Positions 23,756 to 26,965 of a DNA stretch of 26,965 nt are shown here, one piece after another. Source of the stretch: Marinosulfonomonas sp. PRT-SC04 (GTDB taxonomy: Bacteria > Pseudomonadota > Alphaproteobacteria > Rhodobacterales > Rhodobacteraceae); the NCBI GenBank assembly GCA_001321835.1, contig JPUR01000242.1, positions 1 to 26,965 of the forward strand, in the 5' to 3' direction. The notes under the pieces are model-generated. The model worked only from the letters and a program-made list of their open reading frames with translations, was not told where the DNA came from and searched no databases. The translations under genes and the position numbers were made by a program. The first letter of the stretch is position 1; each line of letters opens with the position of its first letter.

Positions 23756-25065
23756 GTCTCATTCCTCAGATCTAGTCGGCGAATAATGTCAGTGATGAAA
23801 TGCCCGTCAGGATCGGCCTTGGCCACCTCGGCTACATATTTTGCGTGCTCTTTATACATAGGTTTTAGGCGGGTGCCTTTGACCAAAGCATCCTTGGCCA
23901 GATACAGCCGTCCGCCCGCAACCAGTGTCATTTCTTCCAACATATTGAGCAGCGCCTCAGTGCCAGCGCGGTTGGGGAAATCGACGGCCAACGTGTAGCC
24001 CTCCATCGGGAATGACATATAGCCAGCCCGCCCAGCCCCCAAGCGTTTCAAAACTGCCAGCGGTGAGGCCATGCCTGAATTGGCAATTTTCTCGAGCATT
24101 TCGCGCAAGGCATCAGCTTGATCCAGCGGCACCACGCATTGAAACTGGTGAAAGCCGCGTTTGCCATAAAGGCGGTTCCAATTGTGGATCGCATCCAGCG
24201 GGAAAAAGAACTCGCTGATGGGTTTAACCGAGGTGCGACCGGATTTTGGAACCCGCCCGTAATAGAGCCGGTTGAACAGCCGCACGATGGGTTTGGACAA
24301 TGCGAATGCGGGCGCGTTAAACGGCACCGATTTGGATTTTTTCGGCTTGGGGATCAGCCCCGCGCCAGTTTCACCTTCCTCCAAAATACCACGCCCCAAC
24401 GCGGATCCCTTGGCGGTGGCATCGATCCAGCCGACCGAATAGGTGGCCTTGGAATTGTCCAATGCATCGAGGAAATCATCCCAGCCCTCAATGCGCTGTT
24501 CCGTCACCATCATCACATCGCCCTTGCAGGGGATCATCTGTAATTTGGCTGTGGTGATGACACCGGTTTGGCCCAAACCACCGACCGTGGCTTTGAACAG
24601 AGCTGCGTTGCGTTTAGGCCCGATCACTTGTTTCGCCGTGCCATTCAACAGGGTTAGGCTGATCACATGCTGCCCGAACGAGCCAACACCGTGGTGGTTT
24701 TTCCCATGCACATCATTGGCAATGCAGCCCGCCACAGTGGCAAACCCAGTGCCGGGCATCACCGCGGGCAACCAGCCGCGCGGCGCGAATATCCGTGCCA
24801 ACTCGCCAATTTGGCAACCTGCCTCGACCTCCAAAATGCCGGTGGCCTCATCAAAGTCCAAAATCCGGTTCATCCGTGTCATATCAATCGCACGGCCACC
24901 GTCATTCAGCGAGGTGTCCCCATATGAGCGGCACATGCCGATGGCGGGGGCGGGGGTCTCCTTTAGAATGGCCTCAAGGGCGGCGGCACGTTCTGGGCGG
25001 GCCACTTCGCCCGTTGCGGTATGAACCCGGCCCCAGCCGGCGTAATCAGCAGTTTTCCAGCGCAT
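23752..25065 (-). CDS. dprE1: DprE1-like decaprenyl-phospho-ribose 2'-oxidase
   Basis: A 437-residue FAD oxidase of the VAO/ALO type. The flavin loop is IGMCRSYGDTSLNDGG (about 42-57). CIANDVHGKNHHGVGSFGQHV (about 114-133) matches the DprE1 family block containing H132. The C-terminal part has GGRLYLAKDAL with K391 at the position of K418, and ends DPDGHFITDIIRRLDL like mycobacterial DprE1. The residue matching the mycobacterial Cys387, target of covalent benzothiazinones, is Ala360 (TLAVDFP). It oxidises C2 of polyprenyl-phospho-ribose. Its start overlaps the flippase gene by 20 nt and its stop overlaps dprE2, giving a tight three-gene unit. Confidence 0.92.
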   Translation of the reverse strand: MRWKTADYAGWGRVHTATGEVARPERAAALEAILKETPAPAIGMCRSYGDTSLNDGGRAIDMTRMNRILDFDEATGILEVEAGCQIGELARIFAPRGWLPAVMPGTGFATVAGCIANDVHGKNHHGVGSFGQHVISLTLLNGTAKQVIGPKRNAALFKATVGGLGQTGVITTAKLQMIPCKGDVMMVTEQRIEGWDDFLDALDNSKATYSVGWIDATAKGSALGRGILEEGETGAGLIPKPKKSKSVPFNAPAFALSKPIVRLFNRLYYGRVPKSGRTSVKPISEFFFPLDAIHNWNRLYGKRGFHQFQCVVPLDQADALREMLEKIANSGMASPLAVLKRLGAGRAGYMSFPMEGYTLAVDFPNRAGTEALLNMLEEMTLVAGGRLYLAKDALVKGTRLKPMYKEHAKYVAEVAKADPDGHFITDIIRRLDLRNET

Positions 25066-26059
25066 GTTTTGTCCTTATTGATATACGTTCGGCAAACGGG
25101 AATATAGCCATCCCGATGCCAATGGCGAACCACAGCGTGGTGATCCGAATGATTGCGGTGGCGGGCAGGCTGATCTCCAGCGGCACGCCTTTCATGCCCA
25201 AAATGGCGATCATCGTGGCCTCGGCGCCACCAACCCCGCCAGGTGCGCCGGTCAAACCGCCCGCCAAGGTGGCGAACACAAAAATCGCCACCGCCATCGC
25301 AAGGCCAATATCGACGCCGAGCCAGCCCAATAGTAAGTAAAACGCATAGCCCTCGGCCAACCAGCCGATCAGGCCAAGCCCAAGACTGGGCAGCATCACG
25401 GAGGCACCGGAGAATTGTTTCAAAGAACGGGCGGCAATGCGAATGCGGCCAAACAGGCGGGGCCAGCGGCCGATGATTTTATAGGTGTACGTGACCAACG
25501 CCGACAACAGGGCAGGGCGGGTGGCGATCAGCGCCAACACAACGGCCAGCATTGTCACGGGCAGCGCGCCTGAAATGCCCGTGGTGGTCAGCGACACCGA
25601 GATGCCTAATATCAAAGCGATTGCGGTCAAATCCGAAGCGCGATCCATCAACACCAGTGGGGCGGTGCGCTCAACCGCCCATCCGGTTTCGCGGCGCAAC
25701 CAGCGCATGCGGATCAGCTCACCCACCCGTCCGGGGGTGATGCTCATCGCGAACCCGGCTAGAAAATGGCGCAGGTTTTGCGACAGGGTGGTGGGCAGGC
25801 CCAATCGGCGGGCAAACAGATGCCAGCGCAAGCCGCGCAGCAAATAATTAACCAGTGACAGACTTAGCAATATCGTGATGTGGGTCGGGGTCAGTTTGGC
25901 CAGTTGGAACTTGGTCTCCTCCCAGCCAGTCGCGGCGGCAAGTCCAATCAAGCCAAATAGCATCAGGGCAAACAAGCTGCCCAAAAATAGCATATTTCGC
26001 CCGCGCCGCATGGGGCGGGGGGGTGTGAGTGGTGCGCGTTGGCTTTCTGTACTGCTCAT
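25046..26059 (-). CDS. Flippase-like membrane protein (UPF0104 / LPG synthase TM fold)
   Basis: A roughly 337-residue inner-membrane protein with about eight hydrophobic segments of the lysylphosphatidylglycerol-synthase TM family. Landmarks are NYLLRGLRWHLFARRLGL, FLAGFAMSITPGRVGELIRM (the conserved PGRVGE loop) and a glycine-rich GGLTGAPGGVGGAEA segment. Family members are thought to move or modify lipid-linked sugars. As the first gene of the unit with dprE1 and dprE2, it is the candidate to flip polyprenyl-phospho-arabinose to the periplasm; that is inference. The start is uncertain: ATG at 26059, 26065 or 26098 are all possible, the first being best placed after GGCTGG. It is divergent from the secreted small protein. 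Confidence 0.85.
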   Translation of the reverse strand: MSSTESQRAPLTPPRPMRRGRNMLFLGSLFALMLFGLIGLAAATGWEETKFQLAKLTPTHITILLSLSLVNYLLRGLRWHLFARRLGLPTTLSQNLRHFLAGFAMSITPGRVGELIRMRWLRRETGWAVERTAPLVLMDRASDLTAIALILGISVSLTTTGISGALPVTMLAVVLALIATRPALLSALVTYTYKIIGRWPRLFGRIRIAARSLKQFSGASVMLPSLGLGLIGWLAEGYAFYLLLGWLGVDIGLAMAVAIFVFATLAGGLTGAPGGVGGAEATMIAILGMKGVPLEISLPATAIIRITTLWFAIGIGMAIFPFAERISIRTKHALENC

Positions 26060-26520
26060 ATCCATTACCAGCCATTTAGGGGCCAATTGGGGCAACATTA
26101 TGCAGCTGTCGCTGATTTTGAAACAATAAAGATCATTTCCGAGCCGCCTATCGATATTTCGCGCTTTATTAGAGGGGGAATTTCACTTGGAACAGGGTTA
26201 AGCGGCCGTTGGTCTGTAATCAGTCGCCCCAATTTATCACCGAACCTCCAAAGTGGGTGAAAAAGCTGAGCATGAAATATTACAAACCGGCCTGGTCTCA
26301 TCTGAAAAACTGAAACATAGCGGGCTTGGGTGCAGTTTTTCTTTAAAAATAGCGAGGTATGTTCAGTCGCGCATTGCAATGTGCAAATGCGCACACACGC
26401 CATCGTTACCTCACGTTTATGTGCGTTGTAGAGAGGATGTGCCATACCTAAATCCAACTCATCGGAAGGCAATAACGCCTCCTCGGAAAACAAAGCTGAA
26501 ACGAAATTGGAAACCTGAAA
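26060..26520. promoter_or_regulatory. Divergent gap, flippase gene versus small secreted protein
   Basis: About 460 nt without a believable gene. It holds an inverted repeat GCGCATT-N10-AATGCGC (26369-26392) overlapping the palindrome ATTGCAAT, and many GTG/CAC steps. A long minus-strand open frame crosses it but lies antisense to the next gene and shows no family. Promoters for the flippase unit and for the small secreted protein are expected here; I cannot place them. Confidence 0.4.
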
Positions 26521-26856
26521 ATGAAACGTATTATCCTGACAACTGCTCTGGCCCTTTCTTTTGCTGCACCGGCTTTTGCCGGCGTTGACACATACACAAA
26601 TGCACAAGTCGCAAGAATTCATTTTGCAGCCTCTGAAACCGGTTCTGACAGCCGTGTTTATTTCGCTGACAACAAAGGTCACAGCGAACGTGCCGCACAA
26701 ATTTTTGCAGACTTGGATGCTGAAGACACAGGCACCCGTGGCCTACCAGTTCTGGCTGGAAAATCGATGAATATGTCGACAAAAGGCGGACATAACGCTG
26801 TTGCAAAAGCAATTTTTGCCGAACTTCTTGCCGCTGAGGATGGATCAAACGGATAA
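26521..26856 (+). CDS. Small secreted protein of unknown function
   Basis: A 111-residue precursor with a clear signal peptide (MKRIILTTALALSFAAPAFA, cut before GVDT), leaving about 91 residues in the periplasm or outside. I recognise no family. The mature part is acidic, has no cysteine and shows two similar AxxIFA(D/E)L helices (AAQIFADLDAED and AKAIFAELLAAED), hinting at a short internal repeat. The Shine-Dalgarno sequence is weak (GGAAACC). A strong terminator follows, so it is a single-gene unit. Its codons are more A-rich than those of neighbours, as is common in highly expressed or recently acquired small genes; which applies here is not clear. Confidence 0.8.
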   Translation: MKRIILTTALALSFAAPAFAGVDTYTNAQVARIHFAASETGSDSRVYFADNKGHSERAAQIFADLDAEDTGTRGLPVLAGKSMNMSTKGGHNAVAKAIFAELLAAEDGSNG

Positions 26857-26878
26857 ACCTGCGACCATTCAAAATATT

Positions 26879-26911
26879 AAAAAAGGGCTCCGTAACGGAG
26901 CCCTTTTTTTT
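26879..26911 (+). terminator. Intrinsic terminator after small secreted protein
   Basis: AAAAAAGGGCTCCG (26879-26892), loop TAA, CGGAGCCCTTTTTT (26896-26909) form a perfect 14-bp stem running into eight T. The A tract on the other side makes it able to act in both directions. Confidence 0.92.
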
Positions 26912-26965
26912 GTGTTATACTCTGAGTCATTGAAATTCCGAATATTTTGTTGACGTTTTGTTTTG

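Noticed and set aside
26098..26700. 200-codon minus-strand open frame across the flippase upstream gap
   Set aside because: It runs antisense through the small secreted protein gene, is rich in scattered cysteines, has no start signal and matches no family.

Overview
The window looks like a chromosomal segment of an alphaproteobacterium of the Rhodobacterales (Roseobacter group). The evidence is the gene order of the fatty-acid block (two MerR regulators, acyl-CoA dehydrogenase, GST, thiolase, FadJ), a perfect CtrA-type box, Flp-like mini-pilins with the ESGAVTVDWVVLTA core, and a short extragenic repeat that I recall from roseobacter genomes. I see no phage, transposon, integrase, CRISPR or rRNA.

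Layout. (1) 304-8302, minus strand: beta-oxidation block. Two MerR-type regulators lie upstream of an acyl-CoA dehydrogenase, a small basic protein, a GST, then thiolase, cupin and FadJ with overlapping ends, closed by a terminator. (2) 8558-10817, plus strand: two hotdog thioesterases (the first frameshifted) and a MATE exporter, with overlapping gene ends. (3) 10831-12559, minus strand: DUF952 protein, pyrD and an ArsC/YfgD-type reductase, all overlapping. (4) 12664-18350, plus strand: periplasmic 5'-nucleotidase, tRNA-Gly(UCC), an ABC exporter and an acyl-CoA synthetase. (5) 18436-20086, minus strand: cpaB and two very small Flp-like pilins, one of 59 residues. (6) 20460-26098: a lytic transglycosylase overlapping a HAD-UbiA fusion on the plus strand, converging with flippase-like protein, DprE1-like oxidase and DprE2-like reductase on the minus strand. 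(7) 26521-26856: a small secreted protein of unknown function.

The most interesting part is region 6. Together these genes encode every step expected to make polyprenyl-phospho-D-arabinofuranose from PRPP: UbiA prenyltransferase, HAD phosphatase, DprE1/DprE2 epimerase pair and a candidate flippase. That pathway is best known from mycobacterial cell-wall synthesis. Here it sits in a Gram-negative genome next to pilin genes and a lytic transglycosylase, with a CtrA-type box between the pilin and the transglycosylase. No arabinosyltransferase is visible, so the acceptor is unknown.

The remaining genes are mostly ordinary metabolism. Coding starts were chosen from Shine-Dalgarno spacing, family length and overlap with neighbours; uncertain ones are marked.
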